From NCBI GenBank assembly GCA_910578255.1, contig CAJTQM010000007.1, positions 30,006-72,408 of the forward strand: 42,403 nt of DNA, written 5' to 3'. The notes beneath the pieces were generated by a model, which worked only from the letters and a program-made list of their open reading frames with translations, was not told where the DNA came from and searched no databases. Position numbers and translations under genes: made by a program. Each line of letters starts with the position of its first letter. Within the stretch, counting starts at the first letter, position 1. Origin of the DNA: an uncultured Oscillospiraceae bacterium. GTDB lineage: Bacteria; Bacillota; Clostridia; Oscillospirales; Ruminococcaceae. Below are positions 17,068 to 24,954 of this stretch, piece by piece.

Positions 17068-17162
17068 ACGGCTTTTTACGCTGTTTTCACCGAAAATGCC
17101 TGGATGCATATGATGAAATGAACCGTTTTGGCGGGATTTTTCATCAGAGAGGAAAGGCGTTT

Positions 17163-18416
17163 ATGGATAGATATGAGATTGTGGGCGGCCGACGCCTGGA
17201 AGGGGAGTTGCAAATTCAGGGCGCCAAAAACAGCGTTTTGCCCATCCTGGCGGCAACGGTGCTTGTTGAGGGGCGCTGTACGATACATAATTGCCCTGCG
17301 CTTTCCGATACGGCGCTGACCGTTCAGATTCTGCAAACGTTAGGGTGCCGGGCCGGCGGGGAGCGGGGGAGCATCACAGTGGATACGACAGATCTATCCT
17401 GTCAGGAACTTTCTGAGGCGCTGACCGGAAAGATGCGGTCCTCCATTGTTTTTTTGGGGCCGCTGCTGGCCCGGTGCGGACAGGTGAAAATCGCCTATCC
17501 CGGCGGATGCCGGTTAGGACCCCGGCCCATTGACCTGCATTTGCAGGGGCTGCGGCAGATGGGCGCCATTGTACAGGAACGGCAGCAGGATCTTTTGTGC
17601 TGTGCGCCCAAAAAGCTGCGGGGGGCAAAGATTTCCCTGCCTTTTCCCAGTGTAGGCGCCACCGAAAACCTGATGATGGCGGCGGTGCTCGCCAAGGGGA
17701 AAACAACGCTGTGTCAGGCGGCCAGAGAGCCGGAAATCGTAGATTTGGCAGGATTTCTCAACCGATGCGGCGCAAAAATCCGAGGCGCGGGAAGCGGCGT
17801 TATCGAGGTAGAGGGTGTTCGCAAGCTGCAAGGCTGTGAATATACGGTTATGGGCGATCGAATCGCCGCCGCGACCTATTTGGCGGCTGCCGTTATAACG
17901 GGAGGAGAAACGTCGATTTGGGGTGCGGACCCGCGAAATCTTTTGCGTATGCTGACACTGCTGCAAAAAAGCGGCAGCCAAATCCGCTGGGAAAAGAATT
18001 GGATTTTTCTGAAATCAAACGGCCAGATCCGGGCTTTTCCACCGATTGAGACAGCGCCTTACCCGGGATTTCCCACCGACGGGTTGCCGCTTTTTCTGTC
18101 GTTAGCGGCTACGGCCCAGGGGGAAAGCCGATTTGTGGAAAATATTTTTGAAAACCGGTACAGCAGTATGGCCGGTCTGCAAAAAATGGGCGCACAGATC
18201 CGCCGTGAAGGACGGGTCGCGTTGGTAGAAGGTGTAAAGCAGCTGCATGGCGCGAAGGTTTGCGCAGAGGACTTACGCGGCGGCGCGGGGTTGGTATTGG
18301 CGGCGCTGGCCGCCGAAGGACCCAGCCAAGTAGAGGGGATCCAGTGGATTGAACGGGGGTATGAGCATTTTTCCCGGAATCTGGCGGCGCTGGGAGCGAA
18401 AATCAGCAAACAATAA
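17163..18416 (+). CDS. murA: UDP-N-acetylglucosamine 1-carboxyvinyltransferase
   Basis: 417-residue EPSP synthase-fold enzyme, first committed step of peptidoglycan synthesis (PEP transfer to UDP-GlcNAc). It starts DRYEIVGGRRLEGELQIQGAKNSVLPILAA. Cys116 in PGGCRLGPRPIDLH corresponds to the reactive cysteine that fosfomycin alkylates, so the enzyme should be the sensitive type. The KNS substrate motif and the late GGAGLVLAALAAEG block are present. The ATG at 17163 follows GAGAGGAAAGG. Many Bacillota have two MurA paralogues; this one is embedded in the dcw cluster. Confidence 0.95.
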   Translation: MDRYEIVGGRRLEGELQIQGAKNSVLPILAATVLVEGRCTIHNCPALSDTALTVQILQTLGCRAGGERGSITVDTTDLSCQELSEALTGKMRSSIVFLGPLLARCGQVKIAYPGGCRLGPRPIDLHLQGLRQMGAIVQERQQDLLCCAPKKLRGAKISLPFPSVGATENLMMAAVLAKGKTTLCQAAREPEIVDLAGFLNRCGAKIRGAGSGVIEVEGVRKLQGCEYTVMGDRIAAATYLAAAVITGGETSIWGADPRNLLRMLTLLQKSGSQIRWEKNWIFLKSNGQIRAFPPIETAPYPGFPTDGLPLFLSLAATAQGESRFVENIFENRYSSMAGLQKMGAQIRREGRVALVEGVKQLHGAKVCAEDLRGGAGLVLAALAAEGPSQVEGIQWIERGYEHFSRNLAALGAKISKQ

Positions 18417-18433
18417 AAGGCAGGAGAAAAAGA

Positions 18434-19438
18434 ATGGGCAGAAAGGAAAAAAAGCGCGTAAAGGGGCGGACCGCCGCCTATCCCGGTTCGTATGACGGGA
18501 TGGGCGCGGATACGGCGCGCCCGCCGCGAAAAAAACGCCGGCGCCGCCGGGGAAACAACACGCTTTGGTATCTGCTGATTCTGGTTTTTATGGTGACCAC
18601 CACCATTGTGCTGACCACCACCGTTTTTTTTAAGATCAAGACCATTACGGTTACAGGCTGTGACCGGTACGACGACCGGTCGCTGATTCTGTCCTCCGGA
18701 ATTTTGCTGGAAGAAAACATGTTCAGGCTTAAGGACGCGCAGATCCGCGAAAAAATGGTGAAGGAATACAGCTACATCGCCGACGTGAAGATCCGCCGGA
18801 AGCTGCCGGACACCATCGTGCTGGAAATCACGCAGGAGGTTCCCTTTGGCGCCATTGACGCCGGTGCCGGCTACACGCTGATCAGCGAAAGAGGGCGGGT
18901 GCTGGAGTGTAACACGCCGGTTTTGCCGGAGGAAATGCCGATTGTCATGGGCTTTTCCGAGGAATCGCCGGAGCAGGGCAGCTATCTGGAGGAAAGCGAC
19001 TCGGAGAATGTGAAACGAATGCGGCTGGTCATGGAGGCCATCCGCAAGATGGATTTTCCCTATTATAATATCATCGACCTTTCCGATCCATACAACCTGA
19101 AACTTTACTATCAAGACCAGCTGGAGATCATTCTGGGGACGGACTCTAGTTTGGAATACAAGCTGGAGTTGATCTTAAAGGTGATGGAAACGCAGGATCT
19201 GCTAAATGGCTTTCACGGGACGATTGACGCCTCGTATGACGGGGAGGTTTGGACACGGCCGTCCGGGCAGGTGAAGGTGCCGTCCATAAACAGCCAGCCC
19301 CAGGACGGACAGGCTACAGATTCCAATCCGCCGGAGGGACAAAATTCGAACAGCGGCTCTGAGAATCCGCCGGACGCGGGGGATTCCTCCGCCGCTTCGG
19401 GGGATGTCTCGTCAAGCCAGGGAGGCGATTCCGGCTAA
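18434..19438 (+). CDS. ftsQ: FtsQ/DivIB family cell division protein
   Basis: 334-residue bitopic protein. A strongly basic cytoplasmic N-terminus (RKKRRRRRG just before the membrane) precedes one helix at about residues 44-66. A POTRA domain starts at FFKIKTITVTGCDRYDDRSLI and is followed by the FtsQ beta domain to about residue 275. The last 50 residues are low-complexity Ser/Gly/Pro/Asp/Asn and probably disordered outside the cell. It joins FtsL and DivIC at the septum. It begins 17 nt after murA. Confidence 0.92.
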   Translation: MGRKEKKRVKGRTAAYPGSYDGMGADTARPPRKKRRRRRGNNTLWYLLILVFMVTTTIVLTTTVFFKIKTITVTGCDRYDDRSLILSSGILLEENMFRLKDAQIREKMVKEYSYIADVKIRRKLPDTIVLEITQEVPFGAIDAGAGYTLISERGRVLECNTPVLPEEMPIVMGFSEESPEQGSYLEESDSENVKRMRLVMEAIRKMDFPYYNIIDLSDPYNLKLYYQDQLEIILGTDSSLEYKLELILKVMETQDLLNGFHGTIDASYDGEVWTRPSGQVKVPSINSQPQDGQATDSNPPEGQNSNSGSENPPDAGDSSAASGDVSSSQGGDSG

Positions 19439-19505
19439 AACAAGCAGATTCGTGGACAAACCTTGTAAAAAAAGCGAAAAACCAGTGAAAACAAACGATT
19501 CGCTA

Positions 19506-19534
19506 TTGAATTCAAGAAGAAAAAATGATACATT
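19506..19534 (+). promoter_or_regulatory. probable ftsZ promoter
   Basis: TTGAAT (19506-19511), 17-bp spacer, TACATT (19529-19534), about 105 nt upstream of ftsZ in the 200-nt ftsQ-ftsZ gap. It would let ftsZ be expressed independently of the long upstream operon. Confidence 0.55.
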
Positions 19535-19579
19535 AAAATGAGGAGACTAAGACGAATTTTTTGATTGACAACAGGACGT

Positions 19580-19602
19580 GAAGTTCAATTGCTGGGAACT
19601 TC
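19580..19602 (+). other. inverted repeat in the ftsZ leader
   Basis: GAAGTTC (19580-19586) and GAACTTC (19596-19602) form a perfect 7-bp stem around a 9-nt loop, 37 nt before the ftsZ ATG and downstream of the proposed promoter. It may be a leader hairpin or a protein site; no T-run follows. Confidence 0.45.
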
Positions 19603-19638
19603 TGTTTGGAATAAAGAAAGCTTAGGAGGAAATCAAAC

Positions 19639-20754
19639 ATGCTCATGAATTTTGAAATCGACAACTATGTGGATAAAGGCGTCGCGATTAAAGTGGTCGG
19701 CGTCGGTGGCGGCGGTGGCAATGCGGTCAACCGGATGATCTCTTCCGGTATGCAAAGCGTAGAATTTATTTCGTTAAATACGGACAGTCAGGTTCTTTCC
19801 TCCTCGAATGCAACCCAGAAGATCCAGATCGGCATGAAATCGACCCGGGGCAAGGGCGCCGGCGGTCATCCGGAAATCGGCCAAAAGGCAGCCGAGGAAA
19901 GCCGGGAGGAGATTTCGGCGGCCTTAAAGGGAACGGACATGCTGTTTGTGGCGGCCGGAATGGGCGGTGGCACCGGTACCGGCGCGGCGCCCATCGTGGC
20001 GGAGATCGCCAAAGACATGGGCATTTTGACAGTGGGGATTGTAACCAAACCGTTTGCCTTTGAAGGGCGCCGGCGGATGGAGCAGGCGGAAATGGGGATT
20101 TTGTCTCTGCGGGAGCATGTGGACGCGCTGGTGGTGGTCCCCAATGAAAAACTCAAATACTTATCGGAGACGAAAATTACGCTGGTCAACGCCTTTGAGG
20201 TGGCCGACGATGTGTTGCGCCACGGTGTGCAGAGCATTTCCGATCTGATCAACATTCCGGGGCTTATTAACCTGGACTTTGCGGACGTTACTGCCGTTAT
20301 GAAAAATGCCGGACAGGCCCATATGGGCGTTGGGCGCGCATCGGGTAAGGACAAGGCGACCGACGCTGCTGCTGCCGCGATCTCCAGTCCGCTTTTAGAA
20401 ACCTCCATCAACGGCGCCAAGGGCGTGATTATCAATATTATCGCGTCGCCGGACATTAGTCTGGAGGATGTGGACCTGGCTTCGAGCATGGTGCGGGATG
20501 TGGCCCATCCCGACGCCAACATCATTTGGGGCGCGGCGCTGGACCCCTCGTTTAGCGACGAGATGCAGGTGACGGTAATCGCCACCAATTTCGAGACGGA
20601 AGAGCCCTTTCAGGAGGAAGAAAAGGCGCAGGAAGATAAGACGGAGGAGAAGGATCCGGCCTCTGCCATTTTGGAGAGTTTGGGGCTCAGCGAAGAGGAA
20701 GAAAAGCAAGAGATCGATGAATTTGAAGTGATCCGGAAGATTTTTGACCGCTGA
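19639..20754 (+). CDS. ftsZ: cell division protein FtsZ
   Basis: 371-residue tubulin-like GTPase that forms the Z-ring. The GTP-binding loop GGGTGTG is at residues 109-115, the N-terminal VVGVGGGGGNAVNRM and the T7-loop region ITLVNAFEVADDVLRHGVQSISDLI are intact. After the core (about residue 315) comes an acidic linker. The end, DEFEVIRKIFDR, occupies the place of the conserved C-terminal peptide but lacks its usual IPAFLR-like core. The ATG follows AGGAGG by 9 nt. ftsA is not adjacent. Confidence 0.97.
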   Translation: MLMNFEIDNYVDKGVAIKVVGVGGGGGNAVNRMISSGMQSVEFISLNTDSQVLSSSNATQKIQIGMKSTRGKGAGGHPEIGQKAAEESREEISAALKGTDMLFVAAGMGGGTGTGAAPIVAEIAKDMGILTVGIVTKPFAFEGRRRMEQAEMGILSLREHVDALVVVPNEKLKYLSETKITLVNAFEVADDVLRHGVQSISDLINIPGLINLDFADVTAVMKNAGQAHMGVGRASGKDKATDAAAAAISSPLLETSINGAKGVIINIIASPDISLEDVDLASSMVRDVAHPDANIIWGAALDPSFSDEMQVTVIATNFETEEPFQEEEKAQEDKTEEKDPASAILESLGLSEEEEKQEIDEFEVIRKIFDR

Positions 20755-20770
20755 TTACTGACGGCTATTT

Positions 20771-20802
20771 TCCGCGGAACAAGCGGTGTTCCGCGGATTT
20801 TT
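20771..20802 (+). terminator. terminator after ftsZ
   Basis: A perfect 11-bp GC-rich stem (TCCGCGGAACA at 20771-20781 with 20787-20797), 5-nt loop, followed by TTTTTCTTT. It closes the dcw cluster. Confidence 0.92.
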
Positions 20803-20879
20803 CTTTGACAGCGTCCGCAAGGCAGAGGACTTTAAGCCTTTTGCCAGTCGGAGAGAAAGGGACGGGAGGATTTTGCAGG

Positions 20880-22091
20880 ATGGGTAAAAAATGGATGCGG
20901 GCTATCATGGCCGTTTTGGTCTGTCTGGAGTTGGCAGGCTGCGCCGGAGAGCCGCAGAGCAGTATGGCGCAGGAAGAACGAGGCCCCTACACAGACGGGA
21001 CTTATACGGTGCGGATGCCGGAATATGACCAGGATGGATGGCGGGAATACGGAACGGTGACGGTGACAAACGGGTATATTGCCGAGGTGGACTACGACGC
21101 TTTGAACGAAACCGGCGGCAAAAAAAGCCAGGACTCCTCTTACCGGGACGAAATGGCGGTGGGAAATGCGGTAAACGACCTGCCTGCCGCTTATCCGGAG
21201 CAGGCGTATGCGGATTTGATCACCGCTTTTCAGATCGCCCAGTATAACCCGGAGCGGGTCGACACGGTTGCGGGCGCCACTGTGTCCTCGCAGAATTTTA
21301 AAAGGGTCATGGCGGCCTTGATGGAGCAGGTGAAAAAGGGATCGCCGGGGGAAACGGCGCTGCCTCTTTACCAAGACGGCGTGTACGAGGTCCAAATGCC
21401 GGATTACGACAGCGGCTGGCAGGATTTTGTCCAGGTGACGATCGCCGGCGGGGAGGTTGAGAAGGTTGAATACGACGGACGGGATGAAGAAGGGGCGCTG
21501 AAATCGGCCGATGAAAAGTACCAAAAGGATATGATCGCCGGGAACGCGGCAAATGGATTGCCCGAGACCCATCCGGCAGATTACGCCCAGAAGCTGATCG
21601 ATTCCTTTCTGGCGTCCGGTCGTACCGAGGAGATAGACGGCGTGGCCGGCGCGACCATTTCCACTAACCGCTTTAAAAAACTCATGAAACACGCGCTGGC
21701 CAACGCCCGTCTGGGCGAGAGGGAGACGGCAACTGCCCCGCTTTTCGAGGATGGCCAATACCGCGCGCAAATGAGCGAGCCGGCGGACGGGTGGACAGAG
21801 TTTGTTCTTTTGACCATCCAGGACAATGCGATTTCGCAGATTGTTTTTGACGCGCAGGATGAGCAGGGAAACTATCGCTCAAAAAGTTTGCTGCTGGCAG
21901 ATGCGGAGCCGGACCCGTCGGCAATTTATCCGGCGATCATCGAGGAGTTTATCCAAAAGCAGTATCTGCCGGAGGAGATGGAGACGGTCGCGGGGGCCAG
22001 CCGGTCCACCAGCCATTTTAAAAAGCTGGTGACGGCGGCCTTGGAAAACGCTTTGTACGGCTCGCAGGAAACAGCAACAGTAGACGAATAG
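20880..22091 (+). CDS. lipoprotein with three FMN-binding domains
   Basis: 403 residues. The signal peptide ends in lipobox LAGC with Cys21 as the lipid anchor. Three repeats of about 110 residues follow (about 38-155, 165-280, 290-395), each starting YxDGxYxVxMP-like and ending in an FMN-binding-domain flavinylation motif. These are DTVAGATVSS (Thr134), DGVAGATIST (Thr259) and ETVAGASRST (Ser374). In this family ApbE esterifies FMN to the motif Thr/Ser, so the first two look competent and the third is altered. Such proteins, e.g. Listeria PplA, carry electrons outside the membrane. The ATG at 20880 follows GGGAGGA. It stands alone between two terminators; no apbE or NADH dehydrogenase gene is nearby. 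Confidence 0.88.
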   Translation: MGKKWMRAIMAVLVCLELAGCAGEPQSSMAQEERGPYTDGTYTVRMPEYDQDGWREYGTVTVTNGYIAEVDYDALNETGGKKSQDSSYRDEMAVGNAVNDLPAAYPEQAYADLITAFQIAQYNPERVDTVAGATVSSQNFKRVMAALMEQVKKGSPGETALPLYQDGVYEVQMPDYDSGWQDFVQVTIAGGEVEKVEYDGRDEEGALKSADEKYQKDMIAGNAANGLPETHPADYAQKLIDSFLASGRTEEIDGVAGATISTNRFKKLMKHALANARLGERETATAPLFEDGQYRAQMSEPADGWTEFVLLTIQDNAISQIVFDAQDEQGNYRSKSLLLADAEPDPSAIYPAIIEEFIQKQYLPEEMETVAGASRSTSHFKKLVTAALENALYGSQETATVDE

Positions 22092-22132
22092 AAAAAGAGA
22101 AAACTTATTGCGGTATGGACAAATAAAAAAGG

Positions 22133-22174
22133 AACCCCTTCTCATGCACACCGGCCATGAGAAGGGGTTTTTCT
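22133..22174 (+). terminator. bidirectional terminator between the FMN lipoprotein and patB genes
   Basis: A perfect 14-bp stem (22133-22146 with 22156-22169) with TTTTTC after it on the plus strand. On the minus strand it is followed by CCTTTTTTATTT, so it can end both converging genes. Confidence 0.92.
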
Positions 22175-22269
22175 ATTCCATTTAGTCATCTCTGTTTGTC
22201 TTTGGATCATGTTATCCGGCCAACCTCCGCTTGCATAGCAGCATTCAGTCTTCATGCCGTCGCTGTCTC

Positions 22270-23510
22270 TTACTTTGCATCCGCGCGTTTTCCGGCGACT
22301 TTTTCGTTTACTGCCTTACAGATCCTTTTCAACCCTTCCTCGGCAATCGCCCTTGGGCAGGCCAGATTCAAGCGGATAAAGCAATCGGAGTTTTGCACAA
22401 ACATATTGCCGCCCTCCAGCAGCACCCCGGCTTCATAGGCAAAAAAGGTGGGCAGATGCTCATCCGGCTGAAAATAGGCGCTCAGATCCACCCAAGCGAG
22501 ATAGGTTGCCTCAGAGATCCGCATTTTCGCTCTGGGTAGGTGCTCTGCCAGATACTCCTGCGTAAAAGCGAAGTTTTTGTCCAGGTAGGCCCGCAACTCC
22601 TCCAGCCACGGCCCGCCTTTCTCATATGCTGCCTGGGCGGCGGCGATGCTAAGAGGGTTATCAAAGTTATAGTGCCGGCTGAGCCAGTGTTCCCGCAACT
22701 CCTCATTCCGGATTATCACATTGGAAATCATCAATCCCGCCAGATTAAAGGTCTTACTGGGGGCCATACAGGTGATCAAGCGGTTATAGTCCGGCATCAC
22801 TTTGCCAAGAGGAATGTGAACTTGATTGCAGCGGAGCAAGTCACAATGGATTTCGTCAGAGATGACCCAAAGGTTATGCTTCTTGATTATTTCTCCCAGC
22901 TTCTTTAACTCCTCCTCCCGCCAGACGCGCCCGGAGGGGTTGTGGGGGTTACACAGGATGAAAAGCGTGGTCTTGGCATCGGCGGCCTTGCGCTCGAAAT
23001 CCTCAAAATCAATGGTGTAATACCCGTCCGTGTTTATCAGATCGCTGCACACGCATTCCCGCTGGTTGAAGTCGGCGGCATATTTGAAGTAGGCGTAGGA
23101 CGGGGTGAGGAACAGGAGTTTCTCATCCGGCTTTGTAATATGCTCCACCAGTTCGTAAAGGGCAGGGATAATGCCGTTGGACATCACCAGTTCTTCCTGG
23201 GGAAAGGACCAGCCGTAGCGGGTCATACACCATCTGGAAAAGGCATTGTAGTAGTCCTGGCCAAAAACTCTGGTGTAGCCGAAGATACGCCGATCTAACC
23301 GCTGCCGGATACCATCGATAACCACATCTGGGGTAGCAAATTCCATGTCGGCCACCCACATCCGGACAAATTCTTCATCTTTATAGGGAAAGGTCATGTG
23401 TTCGTCCGCATGAAAATATAACTGCGAAATCCGTCCGTGCTCATTGCGTTGGTATGCTTCCGGTCGATGATTTCATCAAAATTATACTTGCTTAATTTCT
23501 TTTCACTCAC
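22270..23510 (-). pseudogene. PatB/MalY-type aminotransferase (cystathionine beta-lyase), frameshifted near the N-terminus
   Basis: A fold-type I PLP enzyme in two frames. The N-terminal piece starts at GTG 23510, GGGAGG 7 nt upstream, and reads SEKKLSKYNFDEIIDRKHTN (family start) to SYIF, then runs out of frame to TGA at 23394. The rest continues in the next frame as HADEHMTFPYKDEEFVRMWVADMEF through SKTFNLAG (PLP lysine) to 22270, 375 residues from its first ATG. One extra T in the T4 run at 23413-23416 (coding strand) would restore a 413-residue protein. It may be a recent mutation or a sequencing error. TGA and the downstream ATG overlap as ATGA, so the long piece might be re-initiated, lacking about 38 residues. 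Intact relatives cleave cystathionine or cysteine to release sulfide. Confidence 0.85.
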
Positions 23511-24297
23511 TGCATTTTCCTCCCTTTCCGGCACAGCCATGCTTGTCTTCACCACAGTGCCCGTGTTCGTGCTGTCCGTGGTGTTCATGACCATGATGGT
23601 CGCAATGAACATCCGCGTTGTAATTGAGACTGCCGGCAAACAGCGCCTTTACCGCTTCGTCGGCGTTGCCGGTCACACCGCCATAGAGTTTGATCCCGGC
23701 CTGTGCCAATGCCTCCTGTGCGCCTGTGCCGATACCGCCGCAGATCAGCGCATCCACCTTCAAGCCGGACAGAAATCCTGCCAGAGCACCATGACCGCTG
23801 CCGTTGGTGTCCATAACCTGCTCAGCGGTGACCTGTCCATTGTCCACATCATAGATTTTCATTTGCTTTGTGTGTCCAAAATGCTGGAACACAAGCCCAC
23901 TCTCGTAAGTAACTGCAATTCTCATAACGGTTTCTCCTTTTTGACTTATTAATTGTTCTGCCGCGCTTGCCCAACGGCAACTGCGTCCGCAACCGTGTTC
24001 CGGATCGCCCCGGCAGATGCGATAGTGCCCTCCGGAAATGGACAATACTTTTCCGTTCACAAGGCTATCGGAAATTTTGAACCGCGCACGCTCATATATT
24101 TCCGTTACCGTTGTCCGGGAAATTTCCATTTGAACAGCACACTGCTTATGGGTTTGTCCTTCATAATCGATTAACCGAATTGCTTCGTATTCATCCACGG
24201 TCAAAACGATTTCTCCGGCGCTTTCCTCCGATTGCGGGACAAAGCCACGGCAGTCCGGCTCTGCGCAGACCCGTCTGCACCGGCTTGGTCTGGCCAT
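23503..24297 (-). CDS. DUF134 - NifX-like cluster-binding fusion with His-rich tail
   Basis: 264 residues. Residues 1-105 are DUF134, a Cys-containing helix-turn-helix domain (RPSRCRRVC at the start, VDEYEAIRLIDYEG, ISRTTVTEIYERAR). Residues 125-230 are a dinitrogenase iron-molybdenum cofactor (NifX/NifB-C) domain starting MRIAVTYESGLVFQHFGH. The tail from about 230 is His/Cys-rich (HCDHHGHEHHGQHEHGHC) and probably binds metal. The NifX part has its own ATG at 23925 with AAGGAG 8 nt upstream, so it could also be made separately. The start ATG at 24297 follows GAGGTGG. The stop overlaps the patB GTG by 8 nt, implying coupled translation. The biological role of such proteins outside nitrogen fixation is unknown. 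Confidence 0.88.
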   Translation of the reverse strand: MARPSRCRRVCAEPDCRGFVPQSEESAGEIVLTVDEYEAIRLIDYEGQTHKQCAVQMEISRTTVTEIYERARFKISDSLVNGKVLSISGGHYRICRGDPEHGCGRSCRWASAAEQLISQKGETVMRIAVTYESGLVFQHFGHTKQMKIYDVDNGQVTAEQVMDTNGSGHGALAGFLSGLKVDALICGGIGTGAQEALAQAGIKLYGGVTGNADEAVKALFAGSLNYNADVHCDHHGHEHHGQHEHGHCGEDKHGCAGKGGKCSE

Positions 24298-24342
24298 CTT
24301 ACCACCTCTGTTTTCGCATTGTTACCGACATATAACGATTAA

Positions 24343-24371
24343 AGGATATAACAACAGGCTATAAAAATCAA
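24343..24371 (-). promoter_or_regulatory. promoter of the DUF134-NifX/patB operon
   Basis: Minus strand: TTGATT (24371-24366), 17-bp spacer, TATCCT (24348-24343). The -35 is embedded in the 13-bp box shared with the hxlR promoter. Confidence 0.6.
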
Positions 24372-24380
24372 GTCACTATG
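24368..24380 (-). promoter_or_regulatory. candidate HxlR box, copy 1 (DUF134-NifX promoter)
   Basis: CATAGTGACTTGA on the minus strand, identical to a copy at 24825-24837, placed the same way over the -35 hexamer. An ATAAATTGC tail beside it also resembles sequence next to copy 2. Confidence 0.6.
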
Positions 24381-24399
24381 CAATTTATAAGCGGCTGTT

Positions 24400-24780
24400 T
24401 TAATCGGGGTTATAGTCGCATTTTTGGCAATGTACCATTGTCTGGCTGTAATCCTCCTTGTGGTAAAGCCCTGCCCATTTGCAAATGCTTTGAAGAATCG
24501 GGACTACAGAGTTGCCCTTTTCCGTCAGAGAGTATTCCACGCGCGGGGGGATCTCATCATAAGACTTCCTTGTCACGATATCGTCGGCAATCAATTCCTT
24601 CAGGGCCGCTGCCAATACTGCGTCTGTAATATTGCCCATCTCCTTGCGAAGTTCACTATACCGAAGGACCTCCATTGCGGCCAATACACAAATAATTCGG
24701 GATTTCCATTTGCCGCCAAACACTTCCAGTCCATATTCCAAAGGGCAACGAATATCTTTGTCCAGCTTTGGCTTATACAT
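24400..24780 (-). CDS. HxlR-family transcriptional regulator
   Basis: 126-residue winged-helix protein. The family start is seen (CPLEYGLEVFGGKWKSRIICVL, Cys12 at its head), then RYSELRKEMGNITDAVLAAALKEL and the wing VEYSLTEKG. Two more cysteines lie near the C-terminus (HCQKCDY). HxlR proteins often sense thiol-reactive or oxidising compounds through the conserved N-terminal cysteine. The ATG at 24780 follows GAGGTG; an upstream in-frame ATG has no site. It is divergent from the flavin-binding gene at 24955, the usual arrangement for a regulator and its target. Confidence 0.9.
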   Translation of the reverse strand: MYKPKLDKDIRCPLEYGLEVFGGKWKSRIICVLAAMEVLRYSELRKEMGNITDAVLAAALKELIADDIVTRKSYDEIPPRVEYSLTEKGNSVVPILQSICKWAGLYHKEDYSQTMVHCQKCDYNPD

Positions 24781-24799
24781 ATTTATCACCTCTGTAAAA

Positions 24800-24828
24800 A
24801 GTATATATCTGCTGTTTCTGAAGTTCAA
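24800..24828 (-). promoter_or_regulatory. hxlR-type regulator promoter
   Basis: Minus strand: TTGAAC (24828-24823), 17-bp spacer, TATACT (24805-24800), about 20 nt from the start codon. Confidence 0.65.
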
Positions 24829-24837
24829 GTCACTATG
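24825..24837 (-). promoter_or_regulatory. candidate HxlR box, copy 2 (own promoter)
   Basis: CATAGTGACTTGA on the minus strand overlapping the -35. An ACTAT-N8-ATAGT inverted repeat (24833-24850) starts within it and lies between the divergent promoters, as expected for a regulator dimer. Confidence 0.6.
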
Positions 24838-24871
24838 AAATCAAATAGTAGCTTATAAATTTGCTTATATC

Positions 24872-24900
24872 TTTACGCCCGCAATTTGTACAGCTACAAT
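24872..24900 (+). promoter_or_regulatory. promoter of the flavin-binding oxidoreductase gene
   Basis: TTTACG (24872-24877), 17-bp spacer, TACAAT (24895-24900), divergent from the hxlR-type gene. Confidence 0.6.
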
Positions 24901-24954
24901 GGAGATACAGTTTGACGACGGGAAATCCCGTATTTTTGAATGGAGGCTATACAG

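Noticed and set aside
18059..19114. 351-codon frame antisense to murA/ftsQ
   Set aside because: Spans the boundary of two conserved genes in the other direction; no motif.
23394..23420. Programmed -1 frameshifting in patB
   Set aside because: The site ATT TTC is not a proper X XXY YYZ slippery heptamer and no downstream structure is evident; simple base loss is likelier.
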